Source: Shewanella sp. Arc9-LZ (GTDB lineage: Bacteria; Pseudomonadota; Gammaproteobacteria; Enterobacterales; Shewanellaceae). Taken from it: a stretch of 64,000 nt of DNA. Positions 1 to 9,825 of this stretch are shown here, one piece after another. Location: the NCBI RefSeq assembly GCF_010092445.1, contig NZ_CP048031.1:4092001-4156000 (forward strand), read 5' to 3'. Every line of letters starts with the position of its first letter. Position 1 is the stretch's first letter. Both the position numbers and the translations under genes were made by a program. The notes under the pieces are model-generated. The model was not told where the DNA came from. It did no database searches and saw only the letters and a program-made list of their open reading frames with translations.

Positions 1-858
<858 letters not shown>

Positions 859-2001
859 TTACAGTAAATCAAGCTTACGAAAATTTTGCCCTTTAAGCCG
901 AATCAGTTCTTGCGCCGAAAACTGATAATAATCAAACATAATGCGTTTCTCTTGTGGATCGATTTGTTGTTGCTCTTCTAACAAAAGCACTTTGGCATAA
1001 CAACTCGCCTTAGCCACAATGGCGGCATCGACAGACAACTCTGTAAAATGGTAATCGTGGTCGAGCTCTTTTAATACTTGTGTGATCGGTGAATCATCAA
1101 ATTTAAGTAAACTCAACAGTTGCCAATTCAATCGATGGCTATGGAGTAATACTTGCCCCAATACAGCTTCAGCAGGAAAATCCGTTGCCATAATGGCATC
1201 GTAAACTTGTTTTTCTCGACTATGGCTTGCCTCTCGTAACCAAGTCCCCCAAGTGTTATCAAATATACGTCCACTTTGGCTCAGTATAATCGAGGTAGAA
1301 AATTGGTACATTAACGCGCAGCTATAAGCCAAACCAGGCTTTTCATTATGCAATTCTGCTAAGGTTTGCGCCGCAATGGCACTGACCATGCTGTAACGCC
1401 AAAGCTTGCGGGTTATCCACAATAAATTAGCATTGCCTGAAGGTAACCAGTTACGTAAACAAAAATAAGGGATCAGCAAACGTAAATTTTCAATACCAAT
1501 GTAGTTAAGCACCAGCTTTATGTCGGTCACTTGAACATCGCCATGTTTAGGCCGTCGGTGACGAGATGCTGGACTATTAATTAAATTGATTAAATCACGT
1601 GATAACCAGCTAATACTTTCGATAATCGGTCGAAGTCGATTAATATTCAGGTCAGGATGTAATAATAGGTCGAGCAGTAAAATTTGATTTTCACAAATTG
1701 CCGATGCTTCTAATATCATTTGAGGATGAGCTAATTGATGCTCTATCGCATTATTAACCGTATTAGTTAACAGCGCGGACACCTCTAAATACACATTTTT
1801 CTCTTTTGCTTGCTTATCAAGGCGCACTTTCAATGCTTTGCGCTCAATATCAAGCTTATTGGCACTCTCTTCTAACTCTTCGTTCAACTCATCAGGCATT
1901 GCATTGGCTTTATGCTTACCCACAATAAGTTGTTTATAGAGTCGGCGCTCAATCTCAATGACTTTTCCGGGCCGAACGCCACCTGCTATTGATATTGCCA
2001 C
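859..2001 (-). CDS. HDOD domain protein
   Basis: This 380-residue cytoplasmic protein has an HDOD domain (a non-canonical HD-domain relative found in bacterial signalling proteins) over roughly residues 95-290. The family-like segment runs from LLLHPDLNINRLRPIIESIS through IKLVLNYIGIENLRLLIP. Residues 40-70 are charged and probably coiled-coil. No GGDEF, EAL or receiver domain is attached. The start is GTG, because an in-frame stop lies directly before it and AAGG is suitably placed. A gene of this type sits between argD and the S9 peptidase in Shewanella. The exact function is unknown; HDOD proteins act in regulation without a proven enzymatic activity. Confidence 0.75.
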   Translation of the reverse strand: MAISIAGGVRPGKVIEIERRLYKQLIVGKHKANAMPDELNEELEESANKLDIERKALKVRLDKQAKEKNVYLEVSALLTNTVNNAIEHQLAHPQMILEASAICENQILLLDLLLHPDLNINRLRPIIESISWLSRDLINLINSPASRHRRPKHGDVQVTDIKLVLNYIGIENLRLLIPYFCLRNWLPSGNANLLWITRKLWRYSMVSAIAAQTLAELHNEKPGLAYSCALMYQFSTSIILSQSGRIFDNTWGTWLREASHSREKQVYDAIMATDFPAEAVLGQVLLHSHRLNWQLLSLLKFDDSPITQVLKELDHDYHFTELSVDAAIVAKASCYAKVLLLEEQQQIDPQEKRIMFDYYQFSAQELIRLKGQNFRKLDLL

Positions 2002-2033
2002 TCACATTACCTTTTACTGTTTTCATCACTTAA

Positions 2034-2068
2034 TCATAAAAATTAAGGCTTCACAAAGGAAGCCTTAA
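2034..2068 (-). terminator. Rho-independent terminator after the S9 peptidase
   Basis: A 10-bp perfect stem (TTAAGGCTTC / GAAGCCTTAA) with a 6-base loop is followed, in the minus direction, by a run of five T. It lies 35 bases past the peptidase stop codon. Confidence 0.8.
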
Positions 2069-2103
2069 TAGATATTTATTTGTTTTTTTGAACTCAGAGC
2101 CGA

Positions 2104-4593
2104 TTACTTCAACTCTTGTTCAAACAGTTTATAAATACGACGATACTGATCTAACCAACTAGAAGGTTGCTTAAATCCATGCGGCTCGACAGGATAGATT
2201 GCGGTTTCAAACATCGGCTTTTCTAATTCAATAAGCCGTTGCACCATGCGCACACTGTCTTGGAAAAACACGTTGTCATCTAACACACCACTCATGATCA
2301 GTAATGGTTTTTGTAAACCTTGAGCATGCTCTATCGGAGAACTACGCTCATAAGCGATAGGATCAACGTCAGGCGTATTTAAAATATTAGAGGTATATGG
2401 CGCATTATAATGAGCCCAATCAGCTACAGGGCGCAATGCGGCCCCTGCTTGGAATAACTCAGGTTCATTAAACAACGCCATAAAAGTAAGGAATCCGCCG
2501 TATGAACCGCCATAAGTCCCTACTCGCTGGGGATCTACATTAACATTGCTTGCCATCCAAGCCACACCATCTTTCAAATCTTCAACTTCTGGATGGCCCA
2601 TATTACGATAAACGGACGTACGCCAATCACGTCCATAGCCTTTCGAGCCTCGATAATCCATGTCCATTACCACGTAACCTTGTTGTGTGAGTAAGTTATT
2701 GAACATAAATTCACGGAAGTAACCCGAAAATCCATAATGGGCATTTTGTAAATAACCCGCACCATGGTTAAACATCACTGCTGGATATTTTTCAGCTTGC
2801 TTAGCATCATAACCTTGCGGCAAATAAACTCGTGCATAAATTGGCTCAGCGCCATGAGTTGAAGCTAGCGCGACAACTTGTGGTACTTGCCATGGATATT
2901 GTTTAAATGCTGTGCTGGTATAATCGGTTAATTGGCTTATGTCGCCGCCAATAGGTTGAATATATAACTCATCTGGATGAATCGCAGACGAAGCGGTTAA
3001 TAATAGTGATTGTCCATCAGGGCTTAAACTGTAATCCAATGTACCTAACCACTGGGTCAATTGCTCTGACTTACCACTGGCAATCTCAACACGGTAAACA
3101 TTATAGCTACCTGGGTGGTCTTTATTGGCACGATAATAAAGATGTTTTGCATCGGGTGATAAAGTCACATTATCAACCACAAATTTGCCATTGGTTAATG
3201 CCGATACCTTACCTGCTGCGGTTTTAATATATAACTGTGAAAACCCTGTTTCTTCAGATAAGTAGTACATGCTATCTGTACCTGGTATCCAGCCAAATTG
3301 ATTAAAATTATAATTTACCCAAGCATCATCATGTAATCTGTGTTCGGTTATCAGCTTACCTTTTTGAAGATCAACACTGGCGATCCAGCGATCTTTGTTG
3401 TCAACGGCTTCCAACATCACCAATAATTTATCGTCAGACTCATGCCACTGAATTGCGCTCTGACTCCATTCCCAATCTTGCATTAACTGCACTAAACGCG
3501 GGGCTTTTTCGCTGTTATAGGTTTTACCTTTCGCTTGAGCATTTTCAGCTTTAACGCTCGCCAGTACATCCTCATCAAAACCCGTTAAGCCTTCAATGGT
3601 AATGTCTTTTTTACTGTGGTCAACAAGGTCGAGTAACACTAAACGTTGACCAGGAAAGACATCTTCGGCAACCCGAGAGCGGGCTGGTACAGGGTCAACA
3701 TAACCCTCTTGGCCCAAATAATTAGGCATAATGTCGTGTTCTGCACGCCAATCATAATTTTTATCGGTTAACGCTAATACTACGTAGCGTCCATCTGGCG
3801 ACAAACTCATTTCTGATACCACTTCAGCGTCACCTAAATACCAAGGTTTAGCAGAAAAAGTGGGATCGGCTTTAGCCAATGAGTCGCGGTATTGATCACG
3901 CGTCAGGCTGTTATCATGTTCCATGGCAACATATTGAATAAGTCTATGCTGTTGCTTAGCAATAAAGCTACTTGGCTCTTGCGTCGCTTTTGGTTCGTTT
4001 TCCATTTGGATCGCGGCAATTTGTTCTACTAGGCCGCTAGACTGGTGCACACGAAAAATATTATTACCTTGCCAGAATGCAAGGTCGCCACCCTTTAAAA
4101 AACGTACGCCATTAATTGCATCGTTTTGACGGGTAAGTTGCTTTATTTCACCGTTTGATAAATCTTTTACAAATACGTTACCTTGATAAATATAGGCTTT
4201 TTGAGTCTTTGCCTGATCGAAGACACCATTACGTTGATCGGCAAGGTGTAGCTGATTGAGTGCTAGTTTATTTGCTTCAGACTGTCCAATAGCTTGTTGA
4301 TAAAAATCACGGACCGGAGATTGATGTGCTTGGCGACTGAAATATACCGACTGACTGTCATCGCTCCAATAAGCTCCTTGAGCAAATATGCCCATCCAAT
4401 CTGGATTAGCCATAATTTGATTAAGTGTCAACGGTTGCTGGGCTTTTGGAGGCTGTGCAAATGGCACGGTCAATGTCGTTGCACTCGGCGTTGTGATAAC
4501 CATTGTATCGTCAGGTTTAGCCGTGGCAGAACAGCCACTTATCATTGCCAAAGAAAGTGCGCTAACCGCAAAGTTTCGCATAAAGCTTGTCAT
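2104..4593 (-). CDS. Secreted S9 family prolyl oligopeptidase / dipeptidyl-peptidase IV-like lipoprotein
   Basis: 829 residues. The N-terminus is a lipoprotein-type signal peptide (LSLAMISGC), suggesting attachment to a membrane from the periplasmic side. Residues about 70-560 form the beta-propeller typical of S9B peptidases, with repeated LSPDGRYVVL and LSPDAKHLYY blades. The C-terminal alpha/beta-hydrolase domain has the nucleophile in GTYGGSYGG (Ser697), an acidic residue in GVLDDN (Asp772 or Asp773) and His805 in VEPHGF. Members cleave N-terminal dipeptides, often after proline, from peptides. Length and motif order are normal, so the enzyme looks intact. It appears monocistronic, with a strong terminator downstream. 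Confidence 0.88.
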   Translation of the reverse strand: MTSFMRNFAVSALSLAMISGCSATAKPDDTMVITTPSATTLTVPFAQPPKAQQPLTLNQIMANPDWMGIFAQGAYWSDDSQSVYFSRQAHQSPVRDFYQQAIGQSEANKLALNQLHLADQRNGVFDQAKTQKAYIYQGNVFVKDLSNGEIKQLTRQNDAINGVRFLKGGDLAFWQGNNIFRVHQSSGLVEQIAAIQMENEPKATQEPSSFIAKQQHRLIQYVAMEHDNSLTRDQYRDSLAKADPTFSAKPWYLGDAEVVSEMSLSPDGRYVVLALTDKNYDWRAEHDIMPNYLGQEGYVDPVPARSRVAEDVFPGQRLVLLDLVDHSKKDITIEGLTGFDEDVLASVKAENAQAKGKTYNSEKAPRLVQLMQDWEWSQSAIQWHESDDKLLVMLEAVDNKDRWIASVDLQKGKLITEHRLHDDAWVNYNFNQFGWIPGTDSMYYLSEETGFSQLYIKTAAGKVSALTNGKFVVDNVTLSPDAKHLYYRANKDHPGSYNVYRVEIASGKSEQLTQWLGTLDYSLSPDGQSLLLTASSAIHPDELYIQPIGGDISQLTDYTSTAFKQYPWQVPQVVALASTHGAEPIYARVYLPQGYDAKQAEKYPAVMFNHGAGYLQNAHYGFSGYFREFMFNNLLTQQGYVVMDMDYRGSKGYGRDWRTSVYRNMGHPEVEDLKDGVAWMASNVNVDPQRVGTYGGSYGGFLTFMALFNEPELFQAGAALRPVADWAHYNAPYTSNILNTPDVDPIAYERSSPIEHAQGLQKPLLIMSGVLDDNVFFQDSVRMVQRLIELEKPMFETAIYPVEPHGFKQPSSWLDQYRRIYKLFEQELK

Positions 4594-4721
4594 GGTTATC
4601 CCTTTTATTATTTTAAGCGCTATTTATAGCACAAATAGACGCGAGAATTTAGCCAGATTAGTTGCAGAAGTTGTAACAGAATACGTGATAATGAACCCGA
4701 AGATATAAATTCGAAAATGCT

Positions 4722-5291
4722 TTATAAATGCAAAAAGTTATCCAAAAGTTCATGGCCTTGCTGAGTCAAAATAGATTCAGGATGAAACTGGACGCTGTAA
4801 ATACGTAACGCGTCATGGCTCATCGCCATAATTTCACGGCCATAAATTGGGTCATCAAACCACGCATCCAGACTAAAGCCATGAGGTACATGGTTAATCA
4901 ACAATGAATGATAACGAGTAACCTGCAGAGGTAATGCTAATTGACGAAATAATCCCTGTTGATTATGTTCAATCAAACTGGTTTTACCGTGCATAACACG
5001 CTTGGCACGCACAACATCAACGCCAAACACTTGTGCGATAGCTTGATGTCCTAAACACACACCAAGAATCGGAATTTTACCGGCAAAATGTTTAATAGCT
5101 GCAAGTGAAATACCCGCTTCATTAGGAGTGCATGGACCGGGAGAGATTATCAAATGTGTAGGTGCTAAAGCTTCAATTTGTTCAATGCTGATTTCATCGT
5201 TACGTTTAACCAGTATCTCTTGCCCAAGAGCTTGGAAGTACTGAACTAAGTTAAACGTAAAAGAATCATAATTATCAATCATCAACAACAT
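4722..5291 (-). CDS. pabA: Aminodeoxychorismate/anthranilate synthase glutamine amidotransferase subunit
   Basis: Class I glutamine amidotransferase of 189 residues. It supplies ammonia from glutamine to the chorismate-aminating partner (PabB for folate, or TrpE). The start [11 protein letters not shown] matches the usual PabA N-terminus and follows GGAA. An upstream GTG would add 12 residues that the family lacks. Catalytic Cys79 is in GVCLGHQ, and the His170/Glu172 pair is in VQFHPES. The loop [12 protein letters not shown] is typical. The gene stands alone next to sspAB, the usual location of pabA in Shewanella, which favours the folate assignment over trpG. Confidence 0.92.
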   Translation of the reverse strand: MLLMIDNYDSFTFNLVQYFQALGQEILVKRNDEISIEQIEALAPTHLIISPGPCTPNEAGISLAAIKHFAGKIPILGVCLGHQAIAQVFGVDVVRAKRVMHGKTSLIEHNQQGLFRQLALPLQVTRYHSLLINHVPHGFSLDAWFDDPIYGREIMAMSHDALRIYSVQFHPESILTQQGHELLDNFLHL

Positions 5292-5340
5292 TATGGGTTC
5301 CAGTTGCGCTATAAATGTTTGTAGCACATCAATTTTAGCT

Positions 5341-5369
5341 TAAAAAAAACCAGCCTTGCGACTGGTTTT
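5341..5369 (-). terminator. Rho-independent terminator after sspB
   Basis: An 8-bp stem (AAAACCAG / CTGGTTTT) with an 8-base loop is followed, in the minus direction, by a run of T. It lies 20 bases past the sspB stop and separates sspAB from pabA. Confidence 0.8.
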
Positions 5370-5388
5370 ATGTAATGTTAACTAACCG

Positions 5389-5859
5389 CTACTTCACCAC
5401 AGTTAAATGGTTTTTACGCTTAGTTTTATCATCAGGCTTTGTCGATTTAGACGATGGTGGCAATGTCGAAGTGTCATCAACAGATTTCATTGATGGCGGT
5501 ACAGATGATAACTCATCATGTTCACCTTCGATCATATATGCATCTTCCATATCAAACACCGTACCCGCACCGTTTTCACGAGCGTAAATGGCCACGATCG
5601 ATGCCATAGGCAAAAACACATTCTGTGGTACACCACCAAAACGTGCATTAAACTCTACTGCATCATTAGACATGTGAAGATTAGCCACCGCTCCGGTTGC
5701 AATATTCAAGACGATTTGACCGTCTTTGACAAATTGCTGCGGAACCTGCGTACCGTTAACAAATGCATCCACGACTACGTGTGGCGTCAAATGGTTATCC
5801 ATCAACCACTCATAGTAAGCACGCAACAAATATGGACGATTAGCTGTTATTGGTTTCAT
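5389..5859 (-). CDS. sspB: ClpXP protease specificity-enhancing factor SspB
   Basis: This 156-residue adaptor tethers ssrA-tagged and other substrates to ClpXP. Residues 1-110 form the substrate-binding fold (MKPITANRPYLLRAYYEWLM, FVNGTQVPQQFV, FNARFGGVPQNVF). An acidic, proline/serine-rich linker follows, and the very end LTVVK matches the ClpX-binding XB tail (LRVVK in E. coli). The start codon overlaps the sspA stop (TAATG), so the two genes are translationally coupled. Confidence 0.95.
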   Translation of the reverse strand: MKPITANRPYLLRAYYEWLMDNHLTPHVVVDAFVNGTQVPQQFVKDGQIVLNIATGAVANLHMSNDAVEFNARFGGVPQNVFLPMASIVAIYARENGAGTVFDMEDAYMIEGEHDELSSVPPSMKSVDDTSTLPPSSKSTKPDDKTKRKNHLTVVK

Positions 5860-6488
5860 TACATGCCCATGCGCATTTCGCGCTCAGCCTCAGTTAGCGA
5901 TGCCTTAAATGATTCACGTTCAAAAATACGTGTCATGTAAGCACTGATATCTTTCGATGTACGCGGATCTAAGTGAATGCCTAATACTGGTAGACGCCAC
6001 AATAATGGGCCTAAGTAGCAATCAGATAAACCAAACTCTTCGCTCATGAAGTATGGCATTTCAGCAAATACTGGCGCTAAAGCAATTAAGCTTTCCATTA
6101 ACTCTTTACGCGCTGCATCAGCCTTTTCACCTTTACGGATACGCTCTACAAGCGCATACCAATCGGTGTCGATTCTGTGCATCATTAAACGGCTTTGGCC
6201 GCGAGATACTGGGTATACAGGCATTAATGGAGGATGTGGAAAACGCTCATCCAAATATTCCATAATAATGCGTGATTCGTACAACACGAGTTCACGATCA
6301 ACCAAAGTCGGTACAGAGTTGTATGGATTTACTTCAAGTAAATCTTCAGGCATCTCACTTGGGTCTACCTGTAAAACATCAACGGTAACCCCTTTTTCAG
6401 CCAATACGATACGTACTTGGTGACTATATAAATCATCGGCACCAGAAAAAAGTGTCATGATAGAGCGCTTGTTGGCAGCAACAGCCAT
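5859..6488 (-). CDS. sspA: Stringent starvation protein A (RNA polymerase-associated GST-like)
   Basis: 209 residues with a glutathione-S-transferase fold: a thioredoxin-like N-terminal half (MTLFSGADDLYSHQVRIVLA, NSVPTLVDRELVLYESRIIM) and a helical C-terminal half. SspA binds RNA polymerase and helps in acid and stationary-phase responses; it has no GST activity. The length equals that of the E. coli protein. GGAGGG precedes the ATG. It is followed by coupled sspB, and a terminator separates it from petC upstream. Confidence 0.95.
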   Translation of the reverse strand: MAVAANKRSIMTLFSGADDLYSHQVRIVLAEKGVTVDVLQVDPSEMPEDLLEVNPYNSVPTLVDRELVLYESRIIMEYLDERFPHPPLMPVYPVSRGQSRLMMHRIDTDWYALVERIRKGEKADAARKELMESLIALAPVFAEMPYFMSEEFGLSDCYLGPLLWRLPVLGIHLDPRTSKDISAYMTRIFERESFKASLTEAEREMRMGM

Positions 6489-6504
6489 TGATACCCTCCA
6501 GAAT

Positions 6505-6545
6505 CTAGAAAAAACAAAACAAACGAGGGGCTAAGCCCCCCGTTT
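6505..6545 (-). terminator. Rho-independent terminator after petC
   Basis: A GC-rich hairpin (GGGGGCTTAGCCCC core) is followed, in the minus direction, by a T-rich tract. It sits between the petC stop and the sspA ribosome-binding site. Confidence 0.75.
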
Positions 6546-6583
6546 ACAAAATGCGGATAATGTATATTAACCGTTATTGATGG

Positions 6584-7318
6584 CTAGTGCACATCTTTCC
6601 AGTATTCTTTCTTCAACAAATACGCAATTATGAAGAAAATAAACAAGAATCCAAGTACCCACCAACCTAAAGCTTCACGCTCTAGCTGAACTGGTTCGGC
6701 AGAATAAACTAAGAAACCCGTGATATCACGGACGACTTGGTCGTATTCTTCTGCCGTCAATTTGCCACCCGTGGTAACAATATTACCATCTTTATCTTTT
6801 ACAAGAGATACATTACCAGCTTCATCTTTCGTAACAGTAGCAAGACCTTGTAAGTCTTGTAATACGTGTGGCATACCCACTGCTGGGAACACTATATTGT
6901 TCACACCAAATGGACGAGTCTCATCTGCGTAGAAACCTTTTAGGTATGAAAATACCCAATCAGCACCACGAACACGAGCAACCAACGTTAAATCAGGAGG
7001 CGCAGCACCAAACCATTTAGCGGCATCTGGAGTAGGAATAGCGTTTTCCATTAAATCACCGATTTTTGCACCGGTGAACATGTACTTGTTACGCATATCA
7101 TCGTTAGAGATGCCTAAATCAGTTGCAACACGCTCGTAGCGTTGGTATTGAGTGCTGTGACAACCAGAGCAGTAATGTTGGAATGAATCCAAACCACGCT
7201 CTAATGACGCTTTATCATGCAAATCAACGTTAGCACTTTCTAAGTGAACACTATGTCCACTGGCGGCCATTGCGAGAGATGGCAGCAATGTAACTAATGC
7301 AATTAATAACTTTTTCAT
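6584..7318 (-). CDS. petC: Ubiquinol-cytochrome c reductase, cytochrome c1 subunit
   Basis: 244 residues. A cleavable signal peptide (MKKLLIALVTLLPSLAMA) leads into a periplasmic haem domain with the CSGCH attachment motif at residues 50-54. The likely methionine axial ligand is in the VFPAVGMPHVL region. A single C-terminal membrane anchor (WWVLGFLFIFFIIAYLL) ends in basic residues. It passes electrons from the Rieske centre to soluble cytochrome c. The start overlaps the petB stop (TAATG), making it the last gene of the petABC operon. Confidence 0.95.
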   Translation of the reverse strand: MKKLLIALVTLLPSLAMAASGHSVHLESANVDLHDKASLERGLDSFQHYCSGCHSTQYQRYERVATDLGISNDDMRNKYMFTGAKIGDLMENAIPTPDAAKWFGAAPPDLTLVARVRGADWVFSYLKGFYADETRPFGVNNIVFPAVGMPHVLQDLQGLATVTKDEAGNVSLVKDKDGNIVTTGGKLTAEEYDQVVRDITGFLVYSAEPVQLEREALGWWVLGFLFIFFIIAYLLKKEYWKDVH

Positions 7319-8532
7319 TAGTGTGTCACCCTCGTTGGGACTTCTTTTGTTTTCTCATTCTTACTGTAAACCCATAAGGCTACGAAGAAAGCAAAGTAAG
7401 TGAAAGTGAATACACGTGCCGCAATAGTTAACTCAGGAGTTGCAGGAACAACACCTAAATATCCTAAAATAATGAACGACACTGTAAATTGTGCAATGTT
7501 GATCTTGTGGATCATGCTGCGATAGCGAATAGACTTCACTTTACAACGGTCAAGCCAAGGCAGTAGGAATAACACTGCAATAGACAGACCCATACCAATA
7601 ACGCCTACCAATTTATCAGGGATAGCACGTAAAATGGCATAGAAAGGTGTGAAGTACCAAACTGGCGCAATGTGTTCCGGTGTTTTCATTGGATTAGCCG
7701 CTTCAAAGTTTGGCTTTTCTAGGAAATATCCACCGCCTTCAGGCATGAAGAACAACACATAACAGAACACGATTAAGAACCCAGCGACACCCATAATATC
7801 TTTTACAGTGTAGTAAGGGTGGAATGGAATACCATCAATAGGCCATCCGTTCTCATCTTTGTTCTTTTTAATCTCAACACCATCAGGGTTATTTGAGCCC
7901 ACTTCATGCAAGGCGATTAGGTGTAAGAACACCAACACAACCAATACAAGTGGTAGCGCAATAACGTGCAGTGCGAAGAAACGGTTTAGTGTTGCACCTG
8001 AAATAACGTAATCACCACGGATCCACAATGTTAGGTCATCACCAATAATAGGGATGGCACCAAACAAAGAGATAATTACCTGCGCACCCCAGTAAGACAT
8101 TTGTCCCCAAGGTAGTAAGTAACCCATAAATGCTTCAGCCATTAACACAAGGAAAATCAACATACCAAACAGCCATAATAGCTCTCTTGGTTTTTGATAA
8201 GACCCGTATATTAATCCACGGAACATGTGCATGTAGATGACAAAGAAAAATGCCGATGCACCTGTAGAGTGCATGTAACGTAGCAACCAACCGTAATCAA
8301 CATCACGCATGATGTATTCAACAGAAGCAAATGCGCCTTCTGCTGTCGGTACGTAATTCATGGTCAGCCAAATACCTGTCAGCAATTGGTTAACCAAAAC
8401 TAATAGCGCTAATGAACCAAAGAAATACCAAAAGTTAAAGTTCTTTGGTGTCGCATACTGTCCCACATGACGGTTATATGTAGCCGTCATTGGGATGCGA
8501 GCATCAATCCAATCAATAATATTCTTAACCAT
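7318..8532 (-). CDS. petB: Ubiquinol-cytochrome c reductase, cytochrome b subunit
   Basis: 404 residues with eight or so membrane helices: the quinol-oxidising, proton-translocating core of the bc1 complex. Haem ligands are visible as His88/His102 and His189/His204. The second pair has 14 residues between its members rather than the 13 of mitochondrial cytochrome b. The Qo-site PEWY motif reads PVWY at residues 290-293, so the usual glutamate is valine, a variant known from some proteobacteria. The gene is coupled by TAATG overlaps to petA before it and petC after it. Confidence 0.95.
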   Translation of the reverse strand: MVKNIIDWIDARIPMTATYNRHVGQYATPKNFNFWYFFGSLALLVLVNQLLTGIWLTMNYVPTAEGAFASVEYIMRDVDYGWLLRYMHSTGASAFFFVIYMHMFRGLIYGSYQKPRELLWLFGMLIFLVLMAEAFMGYLLPWGQMSYWGAQVIISLFGAIPIIGDDLTLWIRGDYVISGATLNRFFALHVIALPLVLVVLVFLHLIALHEVGSNNPDGVEIKKNKDENGWPIDGIPFHPYYTVKDIMGVAGFLIVFCYVLFFMPEGGGYFLEKPNFEAANPMKTPEHIAPVWYFTPFYAILRAIPDKLVGVIGMGLSIAVLFLLPWLDRCKVKSIRYRSMIHKINIAQFTVSFIILGYLGVVPATPELTIAARVFTFTYFAFFVALWVYSKNEKTKEVPTRVTH

Positions 8533-9122
8533 TACGCCGCTCCTGTATCTACACCGATGATAACGTTAGCATCATCAACATATTTGTGCGGTGGGATCAC
8601 TAAGTTTAGTGGTGCTGGAACACCCTGGAATACACGACCGGCCATGTCAAATTTAGAACCATGACAAGGACAGAAGAAACCAGAAGTTACACCTTCAACC
8701 TGCTCACCGAATGAATCAGGCAGATAAGTTGGTGAACAACCTAAGTGAGTACAGATACCGACTGCAATAAAAAATTCAGGCTTAATAGAACGCGCAGGGT
8801 TAGTTGCATATTCTGGTTGCTGCATTTCTTCTGAAGCAGGATCGCGTAATTGACTGTCTAATGTTTTAAGATTATTTAGCACAGCTTCTGTACGACGAAC
8901 GACCCAAACCGGTTTTCCGCGCCATTCGACACGAATTAACTGACCTGGTTCTACTTTACTAATATTTACTTCGACCGGCGCACCTGCAGCTTTCGCTTTG
9001 GCGCTCGGATTCCATGACTTGATGAAAGGAACCGCTACAGCGACGGCACCAGCACCACCTACTACGGCGGTTGCAGCTGTCAGGAATCTGCGACGTCCGG
9101 TATCGACTGGCGCATTGCTCAT
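8532..9122 (-). CDS. petA: Ubiquinol-cytochrome c reductase, Rieske iron-sulfur subunit
   Basis: 196 residues. The N-terminus has a twin-arginine-like signal/anchor (RRRFLTAATAVVGG). The [2Fe-2S] ligands are Cys124 and His126 in CTHLGC and Cys151 and His154 in CPCHGS, with Cys129 and Cys153 forming the stabilising disulfide. It accepts an electron from ubiquinol at the Qo site and delivers it to cytochrome c1. It is the first gene of petABC, and its promoter must lie in the following gap. Confidence 0.96.
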   Translation of the reverse strand: MSNAPVDTGRRRFLTAATAVVGGAGAVAVAVPFIKSWNPSAKAKAAGAPVEVNISKVEPGQLIRVEWRGKPVWVVRRTEAVLNNLKTLDSQLRDPASEEMQQPEYATNPARSIKPEFFIAVGICTHLGCSPTYLPDSFGEQVEGVTSGFFCPCHGSKFDMAGRVFQGVPAPLNLVIPPHKYVDDANVIIGVDTGAA

Positions 9123-9470
9123 CCACTTATCTCCCAGAGGGTGTTGGAATTTTTATATTTCAATACTTTAGCGACCCAAAATGGTGAAACGCTAAAATCA
9201 TAGTTTGAGGCGGTGCTCATTATAGCGAAAAATTAGAACCAGATCATAGTGAAAACACACATCTAAGATGAGGATATTAACATTTTTTTCAAAATCGCTT
9301 ATAAATCAGCCATTTTATAACAATTAGTTGCCACTTAATTAGCAATAAAAAGCTTGAGAAATGCATTTAAAACAATAAATTATTAATGATAAATAATAAA
9401 AGACATCAGAAATATCTACTGTTGTGATTGATGACCGCTTTTGGGAAAACTGAATTCATAGCAAAAACAT
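9123..9470. other. Intergenic region upstream of petA
   Basis: AT-rich stretch with no supported gene. It must contain the petABC promoter and 5' leader (leftward). No operator could be assigned with confidence. Confidence 0.5.
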
Positions 9471-9763
9471 TAGGGTCGGTTGATCTTTCAAGGTTATTTT
9501 TACAGCGAACTTTTGGTCATTACTTAAACAAGAGCTACAAGGCAGAGGCTTTGTGGCGTAGTTATTCTACATGAAAGCTGATAACGCAGTAGAAATAACT
9601 CACAAACACTGCACAAGGGTTCGGCTAAAAACGTTTTACTCTTTGTTGAGTGCATCTTCTCGACGTGATAGTTGCTTAGATTACTAGGCTGTAATCTACT
9701 CGCCTCGGTTAACACATTTTTATCTCGAACAAAATTCAACCAGTAAAGATCTACAGACCTAGA
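9471..9763. repeat. Repeat-like element with imperfect terminal inverted repeats
   Basis: The left edge (TAGGGTCGGTTGATCTTT) and the inverted right edge (TAGGTCTGTAGATCTTT) are near-copies, so about 290 bases are bracketed by imperfect terminal inverted repeats. Inside is an 83-codon open frame on the minus strand that resembles no family I know and lacks a convincing ribosome-binding site; I treat it as incidental. The size, end structure and intergenic location fit a MITE-like or dispersed repeat. No second copy is present in this window, so repeat status is inferred. Confidence 0.45.
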
Positions 9764-9773
9764 TAATAGGCAC

Positions 9774-9801
9774 AAAAAAACTCGGTAAAAACCGAGCTTT
9801 T
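9774..9801 (-). terminator. Rho-independent terminator after hflC
   Basis: Stem CTCGGT / ACCGAG is followed, in the minus direction, by seven T. It lies 25 bases past the hflC stop. A matching T run on the other strand could let it work both ways. Confidence 0.8.
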
Positions 9802-9825
9802 TAATGCAAAAAACATACGCGGGTA

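Noticed and set aside
5292..5327. Longer pabA starting at an upstream GTG
   Set aside because: The added 12 residues are absent from the family, and the ATG at 5291 gives the standard N-terminus with a ribosome-binding site.
9524..9775. 83-codon open frame inside the repeat-like element
   Set aside because: No family resemblance, no ribosome-binding site, and it runs through the right terminal inverted repeat; more likely incidental.
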